A stretch of 64,000 nucleotides of DNA from Deroplatys truncata (GCA_030765065.1 CM060988.1:177919065-177983064); one strand, 5' to 3'. Shown: positions 24,163 to 35,200, numbered from the stretch's first letter. The notes: a model not told the origin generated them from the letters alone. A program made the numbers and translations.

Positions 24163-24345
24163 GGAAACGGCATGAAAGGAAAATTATGGAAAGGTAATCA
24201 TGGTAGAGAAGAGATCCCCTCAGCGTTCGCCTACTGACCCCGAGGAAAACGAAAAACCTATTGGTCAGAGAGCGGACGCCGGTGATCGAACTCGGGACGT
24301 CCCGAATGCCAGTCGCTCATTTATCGGGGCGCTACTTCAGTCGGT
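24163..24345 (-). repeat. SINE E fragment
   Basis: On the minus strand it has a tRNA-like head with a B-box like GTTCGATCACC and a diverged start of the E body. The 3' part is lost. Confidence 0.55.
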
Positions 24346-25077
24346 TTACAGTAGGTAAGTAGCAGTTCCCTATTTGACTACTCGGGAACCAAGTACATAA
24401 AAGGGCGTCCAGGTCAGAGGATTGTGCTTCGGTGAATTTGCAACCTAAGTGTCAGACAAATATACCAGGAACTGCAGGCCACATAGTCTGATCGCTCATC
24501 TGAACACCCACTACTTCCGTGAACATCCCCTCCAGGTTTCAGTTCTGCCAGTTTCACCCCAGTCTACCCTTCCAGCCACCAATGAATATTTACGTGCAAT
24601 CCAAATAAGTTGGGGCTGCGACTTTATACGGCCGTTTAAAGTCAGTTATGTGGGTAGGAACCCTCGAGCTACTGGATTGGAGGGTGTTTCCTTGGGTCAT
24701 CAACACTGCACGCCACCCCCAAGAATCAATCACACCACTCCTCCCTTCCTCTTCCCCTCCCCCTGTTCCATTAGCCACACAGTTGTTTGTGGGAAAACTC
24801 TGGGGGTTGTTCTTTTCTTGTTGGCTTTCGTGTAGATGAAAAATATGCCTCATATTCTTCTGACTTCCCCACGTGTGGTAATCCTCTTTACACCTTCCTC
24901 TTTTTGTTTCATATCTCCCTAAGCTTCTGCCATCTCTCTGTGTTTTATACTTCTTCCAAGTATTATGTGAAACAGCGCAAAAATATGAACGTTCGTGTTG
25001 TAAGCCCTTAATCTTACATCTGAAATGTGTTGTATTCTGTCTATTATAACGGGCCTTTCACATTTATTCGGCTTTCA
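24346..25077. other. Unassigned sequence with a 128-codon open frame
   Basis: The frame at 24449-24835 (+) crosses a pyrimidine-rich tract at about 24715-24775 and has no recognisable domain. No splice-supported gene can be built. Confidence 0.35.
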
Positions 25078-25605
25078 CTGCCTGAATGACGTCATTATTA
25101 GTTCAGCGTGCCCCTTGTCTCATCGGGGAAGCGCGGAATTGAATCTCGAACTGCATGCGTTTCAGACTTCGTAAAAATGTTTATGTACTGCGGCGGTGTA
25201 GTACTGTGTATCGCTAGGACATTTTGTACGTTCTTTGACCGCGAGATGGAAGTGACCACCGGTCACAGAATTTTGCATGGTTGAGTGCTAAGCTGAGATA
25301 CTTTAGGCTATAAAAACCGTCAAATTATTTTTAAGTTACCCATCAGCATACATCCTGAAACTGCGAGTTTACGAGACGCAAGCAAAACGCGTTCCAATGT
25401 TAATACTGGAAAGGCATCATAGAAGTCCCATTTCAAAGGTGACCTCGAAACTGTTGACATCCACCTCTGCCACTCATCTTTCGCTATTCCTCTGCCAGAA
25501 GCACTGGTGATAAACTCACTTCAAAGTATTAACGTCACACACAGACAACCGACCGACATCACGGCCGAATAAACATTAAGAACCCGTATAAACAACACAA
25601 TTCAT
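25078..25605 (+). repeat. Repeat I, copy 2 (LTR-like)
   Basis: The full-length match to 10081-10585. It has TGACGTCA at 25087-25094, a TATA-like 'gctataaaaacc' at about 25308 and AATAAA at about 25569. This order would suit a short LTR, but no terminal TG..CA with duplication is clear. Confidence 0.6.
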
Positions 25606-25689
25606 ATTCAATTTTATTTTACAATTGCTGTCCTTTCCCTTATTCAGTCGAACTTGCGAAGGTAAGCAAGATTTTCTTTATTTACTCTT

Positions 25690-26375
25690 CTATAGACTAT
25701 TCTTACATAACCTTATTCTCCTATCTACTTCTTGAAATCGAGATAAGCTTTTATTACACATTAACACATACGGCAGGCTAAAGCGATAGTGAGATTTTTA
25801 AAAAGCGTGTCGTGATGTGATGACTTTGAAATTTTATTTATTTTTTGCATGACTACGAGAAAAACGAATAGCGACTTACCACTTGAATAAATAAATATTC
25901 AAACTACTAACAAAAAAATTATCAGAAATGGTTAACGCCACAAAAATAATTTGACGTGAGTTCTGTGTTTTAACGGTAGGTATATTTTTGTGTACTTTCT
26001 GAAACCGTTTATCAATTACATAAAAGTCATTTATCGTGTAAATATTTTAAACAATTGGTATTGTAATCAAAATTGCTAGTCTCTTTTGAAAAAATCTAAA
26101 ATATCGAAAACTTTTTCTTGTAAACTGTGATTTGGTGTTTGTGCGTGTGTGGGGGAGGGCTGTATAAATGTTCGTGTCGAATCTTTGGAAGACGAACAAA
26201 TACAAGTTTGGTATTCAACCTACTTTTCATTTTTGAGTTAAACTGTTAACAGATGGATATACTCGTACACACGCACATTTTCTAAAAAAAATACCTTTTT
26301 ATTGTATACATAGAGTTTCAATACGTGTATTTCTGTGAAGTTTCTATCGAATATTTGGGTGGAATACAACAAATA
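25690..26375 (+). repeat. Old family B element
   Basis: B blocks are in order: 5' region near 25700, the 'ggttaacgccacaaaaata' block at 25930, the GT-rich region near 26130, the CA region near 26260 and 'atttgggtggaatac' at 26350. It is strongly diverged, and the termini are degraded. Confidence 0.55.
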
Positions 26376-26394
26376 GAAGTGATTCTTATTTTAC

Positions 26395-26885
26395 AAAGTA
26401 CGTATTTTATGTTTCCACATTTAGCTCACCTAATTTTACATTCGTAATGCTGCGGCTATGGCCCAAGGTTATCGAATTGTCGGAGCCTACCAATGGAGAG
26501 GTACACAGAGATAAGTAGCGCGCTTGACCAACGTAAACACCACAAGCGCTAGCTTCAGATAACCAGAATATTTCTAGAACGTTGTGCTCTCGCGAGGGAG
26601 TCAATGAATTGGTGAATGTGTTTTGAGTGTGGTAAACAGTGCCTTTTTCCGAGCGAGTGGGTGACGACTGCTGTGACAAGCAGCGAGTGCTACTGCGAGA
26701 GAATAGGAAGTCCTATGTTCGACTTACCAGCAGGTAAATAGTCCGGAAGAAGAGGCTATGTCACTGAAGTGACAGTGAAAATTTGAACTGGAGCACATTA
26801 ACAAAGTAACAGCAAGAACTTACTGAAGTAACAGTAAAAAACTAGACAAAGTCACATTATCAACACTATTTTGGACTAGTTTTGT
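26395..26885 (+). repeat. Repeat D, copy 1
   Basis: 26508-26575 resembles 55933-56002 ('agataagt', 'aagcgcta', 'gataaccagaat'). The block after 26740 ('gaagaagaggctatgtcac') resembles the minus strand of 63690-63830. An imperfect heat-shock-type motif, TTTCTAGAACG, lies at about 26570. No coding region is supported. Confidence 0.5.
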
Positions 26886-27070
26886 GATCTGGTGGTTAGC
26901 ATGCCAGCTTCTAAATCCAGAGGCTCCGGGTTCGATTCCCGGCTGCAGAATGGGAATTCTTCTTTAGCCAGGATTTTTCTTCAGCCTCCCTAGAGTCTCT
27001 AAGTATTAGTGTGAGGGTAAATGTGTGTCTAAAATTATTGTTTAATGTGAAACCCCAAAGTAAACAAACC
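26885..27070 (+). mobile_element. tRNA-headed SINE, third type
   Basis: A-box-like TGGTGGTTAGCATG is followed by B-box GGGTTCGATTCC about 45 bases on, then an AT-rich body. The head does not fold as a good cloverleaf in its anticodon arm, which argues against a working tRNA gene. Confidence 0.55.
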
Positions 27071-27175
27071 TAAAGATTAACACAAAAGTAAACAAGTGAA
27101 CTTAACTGTCGATGAGCAATTGTTCCAAAGGCAATGTCGTCAATAATGACCTTACATGTTAAAGGTGGCATTTAG

Positions 27176-27390
27176 TGGTAGGCACATGGAGATTTAGTTA
27201 GGTAGGTCTGACTTGGGTTGACCCGCCCGGAATGGGTTGGTAGTCTTGGACTGGAACGGTCAACTCAACTCCAGCAACATCTAGAATGAACGAATGTCTT
27301 TGGTGACGCATGGACAAGAAGTAAGGATGGGGATGAGTAGCTTTAAATGAAATGGGATGGCATGATTTGACCTCCTTAGTTAGTGAACCA
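27176..27390. repeat. Repeat H, copy 1
   Basis: It matches 42869-43040: 'ggcacatggagatttag', 'cccggaatgggttggtag', 'caactcaactccagcaac', 'catctagaatgaa'. GC-rich, unclassified, no coding frame shared between copies. Confidence 0.5.
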
Positions 27391-27394
27391 TGGT

Positions 27395-28748
27395 TGAAGT
27401 AGATATTGTCTTTACGTTGTTTATCTGCAACACGCTTTGGGCGTCAATTTGAAGTAGGCTGTGTTAAAGGAGTTGTATTATATTTCTTATGTTGGGGAGC
27501 CGAACTTGTAGTTGCAACCGCACGTATAGTAAACAGTTTCCGGTAGCCTTCGCCCCAAATATACTTTCAGGTGGCCTTTGCCCCAAGTTTTTTTTTTTTA
27601 AATATTAACTTTGTAATTTGACTGTTTCTTTAGGTATTATATATTTATGTTTGCTTCGGCTGCGTCAGCATTATTGTTAGAGACGTGAAAGTCTTAGCAG
27701 GTCGTGATGCGACAAGAATGTAGGCTTACACAGATTTTAAGTTTTAATTCACTCCTTTTTATTAATCCTTGAAACAAATTAAATAGCACTTCACTGATAT
27801 CCAGAGCTGTGAGATTCTTTTATTTAATACTTGCACTTTTTAATACGTAACTTATTTTCGTCTCACACGAATACATATTAAATCTCTCGAGGACGCACAA
27901 GCAACGCATCCATTTATGAGCACTGTTAGGAGGCAACTGAATTGATTTCAACCGTCTAAACTTGTAAATTTCTGTATTTCAAGTCTCTGATTGGCTAATC
28001 CTACTCCAATAGAATACCTGCATTTAACTAAAGCTTTTTCTGATTGTTGATTGGCTATTTTTATAAACTGTCACTAAAATTACATTATTGTTGCTTTAAT
28101 AATGACTTTAGCATTTAAACTTCCTTACTCATTGTTACCTCAAGGTTACCTCATTGTTAAAAACTTTAAACCTATTTTTCTCACAGCTCCTACATTATTA
28201 GGCGGCGCCGTGGCCGAGTGGTTAGACCGCTCGCCTCCCACCGAGGCAGCCCGGGTTCAATCCCAGGGACCTGCATGTGGGATTTGTGGTGGACAAAGCG
28301 GCATCTGGGCGGGTTTTCTCCGGGTTCTCCGGTTTCCCCCGCCATTCATTCCACCAACTGCTCCATCACCTTTCCTTTCATACATTTCACCAATATTTCA
28401 TCTACTTCCTTCATTCCATACCAGGCATCGGGCTGATCACCCATCCTGGATGCTCTGTCTGATCCATGAGTGTCTGCTCCTCGACGGGCCTCTGACCCCA
28501 GGCACCCGCTTGTAAGTCCTGAGGGGTGTAAGATAATGAATGAATGAATCCTACATTATTAAATTACATAATACATTCATATAACATTATTAAACATGTT
28601 TACAATAGTATAAGCATATGTAAGGACTGTTACATACATTTTACAAATTATTACATACACATATTGCTTCAAGGCGGGCTGGGCTGTTATTGAATTTACA
28701 TATTATATAATTTGACTGAAATCATTTAAGTGTTAAAATACTGCCTCA
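27395..28748 (-). mobile_element. Extended solo LTR, family C, carrying a SINE
   Basis: TGGT flanks it at 27391-27394 and 28749-28752. On the minus strand it starts TGAGGCAGTATTTTAAC. The core LTR ends CTACTTCA at 27450. One extra unit with the core TTGACGCCCAAAGCGTG ends CTACTTCA at 27395. A SINE S copy lies at 28201-28548. Confidence 0.8.
28201..28548 (+). mobile_element. Full-length SINE S with 13-bp target duplication
   Basis: The tRNA-like head has A-box TGGCCGAGTGG and B-box GGGTTCAATCC (Ser/Leu-like). A GC-rich body ('gggcgggttttctccggg') and an (ATGA)n tail follow. TCCTACATTATTA is repeated exactly at 28188-28200 and 28549-28561, within LTR sequence that is uninterrupted in other C copies. 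Confidence 0.9.
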
Positions 28749-28827
28749 TGGTAGAGCTGTCTGGTGTTGAAGAAGCGGTTAGGATGATGCTTTTGTAAAG
28801 GTTTTAACGTGTGATTTTAAGGTAACA

Positions 28828-28995
28828 GATCTTTTGATTACTAAAATTATAACTTGTTTAAATATAAAAAACTTCTTCTTTTGGATTTTCCACAATGATC
28901 CCGGTCCACTTACACGTTGAACTCATTATTTTTGCATACTCACGGATGTTATATCCCCGTTTGCCATAGTCATAATAATGGAAGACCCACTGTTT
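28828..28995 (+). repeat. Left direct repeat flanking SINE E
   Basis: Matches 29582-29719 in the same orientation: 'agatcttttgatta', 'ataacttgtttaaat', 'ttttccacaatgatcc'. It is diverged but clearly homologous. Confidence 0.55.
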
Positions 28996-29116
28996 CTCGT
29001 AAATTAGTCTCTGGCCGTGACTAGATTTGGTGGTTAGGCGCCGAGCACCTTGTGTTTCTTGTTGGCTTCAGAAATAAAATTCTTGTTTTAGAAACTGTAG
29101 GTGATAGTCATCCTTC

Positions 29117-29470
29117 GCCACCGAGCGGGATGGCTCCCAGGATTGATCCCGGCCACAACCACTCTGGCCCATGTGTTTTTCGTGGTATCCCCTGGTCGCC
29201 AGGCAATGTTGGGGTGGTCCATCTTCTAGCACGACTTTCCGTCCTCTCATTTCTGTACGCATCATCTCCCTTGTTATCTGTTTCAGGCCACGATTGCTTC
29301 CTTGGCGGCTTGTAGGTAGGGACGTCGAATACGTTTTATCTGGAAACGTTAGGGATCCCTTCCATGCTTATGCCCGTCCAGGGGCCCCTTCGTCACGTGG
29401 AATTCGTTTTTCTTTCTATCTTCCTTTGGGCATTATTTGCTTTTATTGTGGTTTGGTTTTTAACACTTTA
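29117..29470 (+). mobile_element. SINE E copy
   Basis: A short tRNA-like head with B-box-like GATTGATCCCGG is followed by the E body ('tttttcgtggtatcccctgg', 'caatgttggggtggtcc') and the 3' block 'ctggaaacgttagggatcc'. Confidence 0.65.
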
Positions 29471-29581
29471 ATCACGAAATTCTGTTATTTTTTCTGGTTT
29501 TGGTGTGGTATTATACTTGTATCATTTTCTTTTGAGGTAGATTTAGCTTACTTCGTGTTTTGACTTGTTTAATTCTACTCG

Positions 29582-29719
29582 TAGATCTTATGATTTTTAA
29601 AATTGTAACTTGTTTAAATTGAAATAACTCTTTTGGGTTTTCCATAATGATCCCGCATCACTTAGAAGTTGAAATCCTTAGTTTTCCATGGCTATAAGAA
29701 TGGAGCTCCCAGTATCTCT
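29582..29719 (+). repeat. Right direct repeat flanking SINE E
   Basis: Partner of 28828-28995: 'agatcttatgattttt', 'gtaacttgtttaaatt', 'ttttccataatgatccc'. Confidence 0.55.
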
Positions 29720-29730
29720 TGGAACAAAAA

Positions 29731-30636
29731 TCTGATGTGTTACACTCACATGACTTTCTCTACTCTTGTACAAACTATTTTTACAAACGCTTATTCTCCA
29801 TCTGCTTCATGTTAATCGAGATAAACATTTGCAGAGTCTATCTTATTGCTAATTTTCTTGTAGATGTAAGGGGAAAATATATTTACAAGGGCAATATAGA
29901 AATACAGTAGCCTTTAAGCACATACATATCTCTTAATAGCTGGTTGCTAGGTGCAGCACCATTCCCTTTGCCACAGATTAATACTTTTTGCATATCCAAG
30001 ACAAAAAAATGAATAACGAATTCCCATTTGAGAAAATAAGTATTGAAAAAATTAAATGGAATAACAAGCAATAACTAGAAAATGGTTCACTGAACAAAAA
30101 AGAAATGTATATGACATAAATTGTGTATTTTAACGCGATCTACATATTTTGTGTAGTAAAATTTTGTCTATCTCTTATCGTTTACCAGTTATGCAAAAGT
30201 CTTTCACAATGAAGAATACTTTTGGAGAGATTCCCAGAAAATTCAAGATATACATTTTATTTGTCATGAGAATATCTTAAACATATGATATTTTAATCAA
30301 AATCGTTAGAGCCATTTTTGAGAAAATTAAAATTTTCGAAAAATGTTCCATGTAAAGGGTAATCTCGGATAGGGGGATTTTCTTGAAAACCTTCGTGTTG
30401 CATCTCTGGAAGATACTGAACCTAAATACTAAGTTTGGTGTTTATCCGACTGTTCGTTTCTGGGTTATGCTGTTCAGAGACACACAGACAGACACACACA
30501 CGGACATGTTTCCAAAAATACTTTTTTCAATTCAGGGGGTCTCAAAACATGTATTTCCGGTGAAATCTCGATATCGAATTTTTGGATGGAATACAATACT
30601 TCCCCTACTTACTCTACTACGTAGAGTAGAGTAAGT
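29731..30636 (+). mobile_element. Family A Helentron-like element
   Basis: Complete. TCTGATGTGTTACAC starts at 29731 after five A. The terminal hairpin is altered by an extra 'agtag' step and ends AGTAAGT at 30636. Confidence 0.8.
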
Positions 30637-31286
30637 AACAAACAAACAAGATTGTTTTGTTTGATTTTAGGTTTCTTTTGTGTTTGTAATGTTAGGGAAT
30701 CAGATGCTAGCAATTAGATGGGAAAGTCTTTCAAATCGCCCTTTTGTGAAGCTTGTTAAGGGACCAATTAAATTGAACAAAATTAATTGCAAATATTAAC
30801 GCACTTAAAACTTTTAAGTCCTTTGAATATTTTGAATCTTCAGGAAATGGCAAATACTCCATACGATAAAAGAAATAATACTCCAGGGAAGTAAAGCACT
30901 AAATACATTCAGTATTCAATTTAACAGTAAATTAACATTAGTAAAGCAGAAAGCAATTATGAAACCAATGGATGCTTAAAGGGTCATAAATATAGAAACT
31001 TATTATTTGAATTAAAAACCTTTGTACGAATAATTGCAGATTTAAAAGAGAGCAGATACAATTAAGTAAAAATAAAACAGAATATGGCCTACAAAAAGGT
31101 TTCCGTATGAATTTTAAAACGAACATAACTGTAAACATAGTCTTACATTTTGGGAGCATTCCCAATACTTTGCAACTGTAGTAGACCTTTAATGGCTAGC
31201 TTTTGTATTGTTTTAATATATGAAGATTTCTTACGGTCAGTTCAGGTAAACCTGACAAATGCGGATGGTCTTCTATCTTTTACAAA
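30637..31286. other. Unassigned AT-rich sequence
   Basis: No gene or repeat is recognised. Confidence 0.35.
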
Positions 31287-31335
31287 TCTAATGCGTTACA
31301 TACACATGATTTTCTCTATCCACTATCTTTAATTT
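31287..31335 (+). repeat. Family B 5'-end fragment
   Basis: TCTAATGCGTTACATACAC is followed by a degenerate ACTTTCTCTAC motif ('attttctctatcc'); the rest is missing. Confidence 0.5.
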
Positions 31336-32011
31336 TTGTATAGATTCCACTAGGTGGTACCGAAGGTCTAATACTTTGAGATAAATGTTCCGATACTTTT
31401 AAATTTTTAAGTTTTGCGTTATTGAAAGTTTGAGGCAGTATTTCTAACACTTGAATAATTTCAATGAAATTATATAATATGTAAATTCAATAACAGCCCG
31501 CCTTGAAGCAATATGTATGTAATAATTTTTAAAATGTATGCAACAGTCACGGCATAAGTATTATTGTAAACATGTTCAATAATATTATGTAAATTCATTA
31601 TGTAATTCAATAATGTAAGAGCTGTGAGAATAACGTTGCTAACAATCAGGTAACCTTGAGTTTGAGAGTTTAAATGGTACTAGTCATGATTACAGCAACG
31701 ATAATGTAAATTTTGTGACAGTTTAAAAAATAGCCAATGAACAGCCAGATAAAGCTTTAATTAAATGCAGGTATTCTATTGGACTGGGATTAGCCAATCA
31801 GAGACTTGAAATACAAACGTTTACGGGTTTGGACGGTTGAAATATGTTCAGATGCTGGCAGACCTTGGTAGTGACCGGATGGAATGTTCGTATTCGTGTG
31901 TAACGAAAATTAAGTATACACATTAACAAAGTGCAAGTTTTAAATTAAAGAATCTCACAGCTCTTAATATCAGTGTAGTGCTATTTAATTTGTGCCAAGG
32001 ATTAATAAAAA

Positions 32012-32925
32012 TCTGATGTGTTACACTCACATGACTTTCTCTCCTCTTGTACAAACTATTTTTACAAACGCTTATTCTCCATCTAATTCATGTTAATCGA
32101 AATAAACATTTGCAGACTATCTTATTGCTAATTTTCTTGTAGATGTAAGGGGAATGTATATTTACAAGGGAAATTTGGAAATACACTAGCCTTTAAGCAC
32201 ATACATATCTCTTAATAGCTGGTTGCTAGGTGCAGCACCATTCCCTTTGCCACAGATTAATACTCTTTGCATATCCAAGACAAAAAATGAATAACGAATT
32301 CCAATTTGAGAAAATAAGTATTGAAAAATTTAAGGGAATAACAAGTAATATCTCCAAAATGGTTCACTCGACAAAAAAATGTGTATGGCATAAATTGTGT
32401 ATTTTAATGCGATCTACATTTTTTGTGTAGTAAACGTTTGTCCATCTCTTATGGTTTACGAGTTATGCAAAAGTCGTTCACAATAAAGAATACTTTTGGA
32501 GATATACCCAGGAAATTCAAGATATACATTTTATTTGTCATAAAAATATCTTAAACATATGATATTTTAATCAAAATCGTTAGGGCCATTTTTGAGAAAA
32601 TTAAAATTTTCGAAAAATCTTCCATGAAAAGGGTACTCTGGGGTGGGGGATTTTCTTGAAAACATTCGTGTCGCATCCTTGGAAGATACTGAACCTAAAT
32701 ACCAAGTTTGGTGTTTGTGCGACTGTTCGTTTCTGAGTTATGCTGTTCACAGACAGACACACACACAGACAACAGACACACAGACACATAGACGGACATG
32801 TTTCCAAAAATGCTTTTTATTGGATTCAGGGGGTCTCAAAACATGTATTTCCAGTGAAATCTCGGTATCGAATTTTTGGGTGGAATACAATACTTCCCCT
32901 ACTTACTATACGTAGTAGAGAAAGT
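32012..32925 (+). mobile_element. Family A Helentron-like element, complete
   Basis: 914 bp inside a C LTR. Five A flank each end (32007-32011, 32926-32930). Uninterrupted C LTRs read 'attaataaaaaggagtg' here, with a single run of five A. The terminal hairpin is at 32892-32925 and the CA/CAGA tract at about 32755-32790. Confidence 0.9.
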
Positions 32926-33182
32926 AAAAAGAGGTGAATTTAAACTTAAAATCTGTGTAAGCCTACATTCTTGTCGCATCACGCCCTGATTAAGAGAAAC
33001 GTGTGTCTTAAAGTAAGACTGACGCAGCCGAGGCAAACATAAACATTAGCTATAGAAGCAGTTTAATAACAAAGTTAGAATATATATGTTTTAAACTTGG
33101 AGCGTAACAACAAAAACGTACATCTGTAAAAATTCGGCTTCTCATACATAGCAGCATATTACGTAATAAACAATCCACTTCA

Positions 33183-33403
33183 AAATTGAGATTCATACAT
33201 GGAGCTTATTAAATAAATAAACTCCAAGACAATAACTACTTCAAGTTAGCTTCCAAAGCGTGTAGCTAACAACAACAATAAAACTTCAACACCAATAAAC
33301 TACAACATTTGAAGAACAATACTACTTCAAGTTGGCATCTATACGTGGGACACACCTTCTCTCAAGTTGGCACCCAAGCGTGGAGCAGAAATAATCTACT
33401 TCA
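33183..33403 (+). repeat. Four tandem primer-site-like units (C LTR)
   Basis: The longest array of such units in the window, with unit lengths of about 35-85 bp. The best core, TTGGCACCCAAGCGTGGAGC at about 33365, differs from the tRNA-Lys primer site at few positions. Confidence 0.6.
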
Positions 33404-33784
33404 AGTTGTTGCGTTTAATGTTGTGCCAGATACGGAATGAAAGAAATCGATGCTTCACGTTATTACCTCGTAAGTGACTCCAAAGAGAGGCTGGACTATA
33501 GTTCTTTATAGATCTTGGCTGTGTTTCCTAAGTGAATCAATACACCATTCCCAGACTCTTGTGTCTAAATTAAAACATGCAAAACAATGAGGAAAGGAGT
33601 ATAGGTACTACTGTAGCATGCAGCGTCAACTGAGTTGTGAATGAAGCTGATTTAACTAACGCACTAAATCACGTTTCTGCAACAGCCTGGTTTATGACTC
33701 CCTCTCAGTCATTACATTTACCTACACGGGGACAAAGATCTGTGAATCCAGCAGAAACAAATCAGAACTTAAGACGTGAGATAA
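33404..33784. other. Unassigned sequence
   Basis: No gene or known repeat is recognised. Confidence 0.35.
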
Positions 33785-34044
33785 TACAGTCAGCTCAGTC
33801 GGTAGAGCACCTAACTACTGTGCGAGGGGTCCGGGGTTCGTTTCCCGGCTGGGGGTGGGAAGTTTTCTCTAGCTAAGATTAATCCTTATTCTACCCAGAG
33901 TCTGGAAGTGTGAATGTGTGTTATCTAAAGAGCAAGAAACCTAACGCAAGAGAATACGAGTTTCAATAAGTTACAAAGGAAAGGCCGCCGATAAGATAAC
34001 TGTAGTTTAAGGCGGGGTATAAACGGAACTAAAACAGCTCATGG
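33785..34044 (+). mobile_element. SINE F copy
   Basis: Head 'cagctcagtcggtagagc' (A-box) and B-box GGGGTTCGTTTCC. The body is the same as 16651-16932 ('gtgggaagttttctct', 'aaaggccgccgataa', 'ggcggggtataaacgg'). No cloverleaf-only tRNA boundary is visible. Confidence 0.75.
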
Positions 34045-34162
34045 AAATATTTGTTCCTTCCTTCCATCTGTTAATTTGCGTTGACGCAAATCAAACTCGG
34101 GTCACGAGTGTAGCTTACAGGTATACTGTACGACTAATTTCCATAATATAGATAGACCATCA

Positions 34163-34213
<51 letters not shown>

Positions 34214-34214
34214 G
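34163..34214. repeat. (TTA)n microsatellite
   Basis: About 17 uninterrupted trinucleotide units. Confidence 0.9.
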
Positions 34215-34295
34215 ACTAACAATAGGGGGTATACAGGGTAGACCATTTAAGTTGATACTGTACAATATCTCTAAAACTAAACGTTGCTTTAGAAA

Positions 34296-34861
34296 TCTGA
34301 GGTCTTACATTCACATAACTTTCTCTACTCTTGTACAAATTACTTTTACAAACGCTTATTCTCCATATGCTTCATGTTAATCGAGATGTTAATCTTATTG
34401 CTAAATTTCTTGTAGGTGCAAGTATTGGAAAATTTAAGGAAATAACAAGCAATATCTCCAAAATGGTTCACTCAACAACAAAAAAATGTATATGACATAA
34501 ATTGGTATTTTAACGCGATCTACATTTTTTGTATAGTACAATTTTGTCTATCTCTTATGGTTTACCAGTTATGCAAAAATCGTTCGCAATGAAGAATACT
34601 TTTGGAGACATTCCCAGAAAATTCAAGATATGCATTTCATTTGTTATGAAAGTGTCTTAAATATATGCTATTTTAATCAAAATCGTTAGACCCATTTCTG
34701 AGAAAATTAAAATTTTCAAAAAATGTTCCATGTAAAGGGTAATCTGGGGTGAGGTAATTTTCTTGAAAACCTTCGTGTCGCATCTCTGGAAGATACTGAA
34801 CCTAAATACCAAGTTTGGTGTTTATCCGACTGTTCGTTTCTGAGTTATGCTGTTCACAGAC

Positions 34862-34925
<64 letters not shown>

Positions 34926-35038
34926 TTTGTTTTTAATTCAGAGGGTCTGAAAACATGTATTTCCAGTGAAATTTCCATATCAAATTTTGGGCAGAATGGA
35001 ATACCTTCTCTACTTACTATGTACGTGGTAGAGAAAGT
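34296..35038 (+). mobile_element. Family A element with expanded CA tract
   Basis: It starts TCTGAGGTCTTACATTC and ends GTAGAGAAAGT at 35038. The internal microsatellite has become an almost pure CA run at 34869-34921, longer than in any other copy here. Confidence 0.75.
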
Positions 35039-35049
35039 AAAAAGTATTT

Positions 35050-35112
35050 TTTATTTAGGGGGCCTCAAAACATCTATTTCACCTGTGCCTACTATGTAGC
35101 AGAGAAACTAAT
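35050..35112 (+). repeat. Short A/B 3'-end fragment
   Basis: 'agggggcctcaaaacatc' to a degenerate 'agcagagaaactaa', directly after the preceding A copy. Confidence 0.5.
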
Positions 35113-35124
35113 AGAACTTTTTAA

Positions 35125-35200
35125 GAATAACTTGTACACACACAAGATATAAAAGTAAACGTTATTGGTCAGAGAAAGTCGTGTGAACAATACATCAAAT
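35125..35200 (-). repeat. Family A/B 5'-end fragment
   Basis: 'cagagaaagtcgtgtgaac' followed by 'aatacatcaaatg' is the inverted 5' end of the family. Confidence 0.4.

Larger units (their letters stand above)
31431..33403 (+). mobile_element. Extended solo LTR, family C, four extra units, hosting an A copy
   Basis: It starts TGAGGCAGTATTTCTAAC at 31431. The core LTR ends CCACTTCA at 33182. Four units then end in TCA, with cores 'ttgagattcatacatgg', 'ttagcttccaaagcgtg', 'ttggcatctatacgtggg' and 'ttggcacccaagcgtgg'. AGTT precedes the LTR and follows the last CTTCA, but units themselves start AGTT, so this duplication is only probable. Confidence 0.7.

Noticed and set aside
24449-24835. 128-codon plus-strand frame
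   Set aside because: Overlaps open frames on the other strand, crosses a pyrimidine tract and has no recognisable motif.
28201-28275. Candidate Ser/Leu tRNA gene
   Set aside because: Head of SINE S, inside a 13-bp target duplication that encloses the whole SINE.
33360-33403. AGTT as target duplication of the four-unit LTR
   Set aside because: Kept only as probable: each unit naturally begins AGTT after CTTCA, so the match at the last unit could be coincidental.
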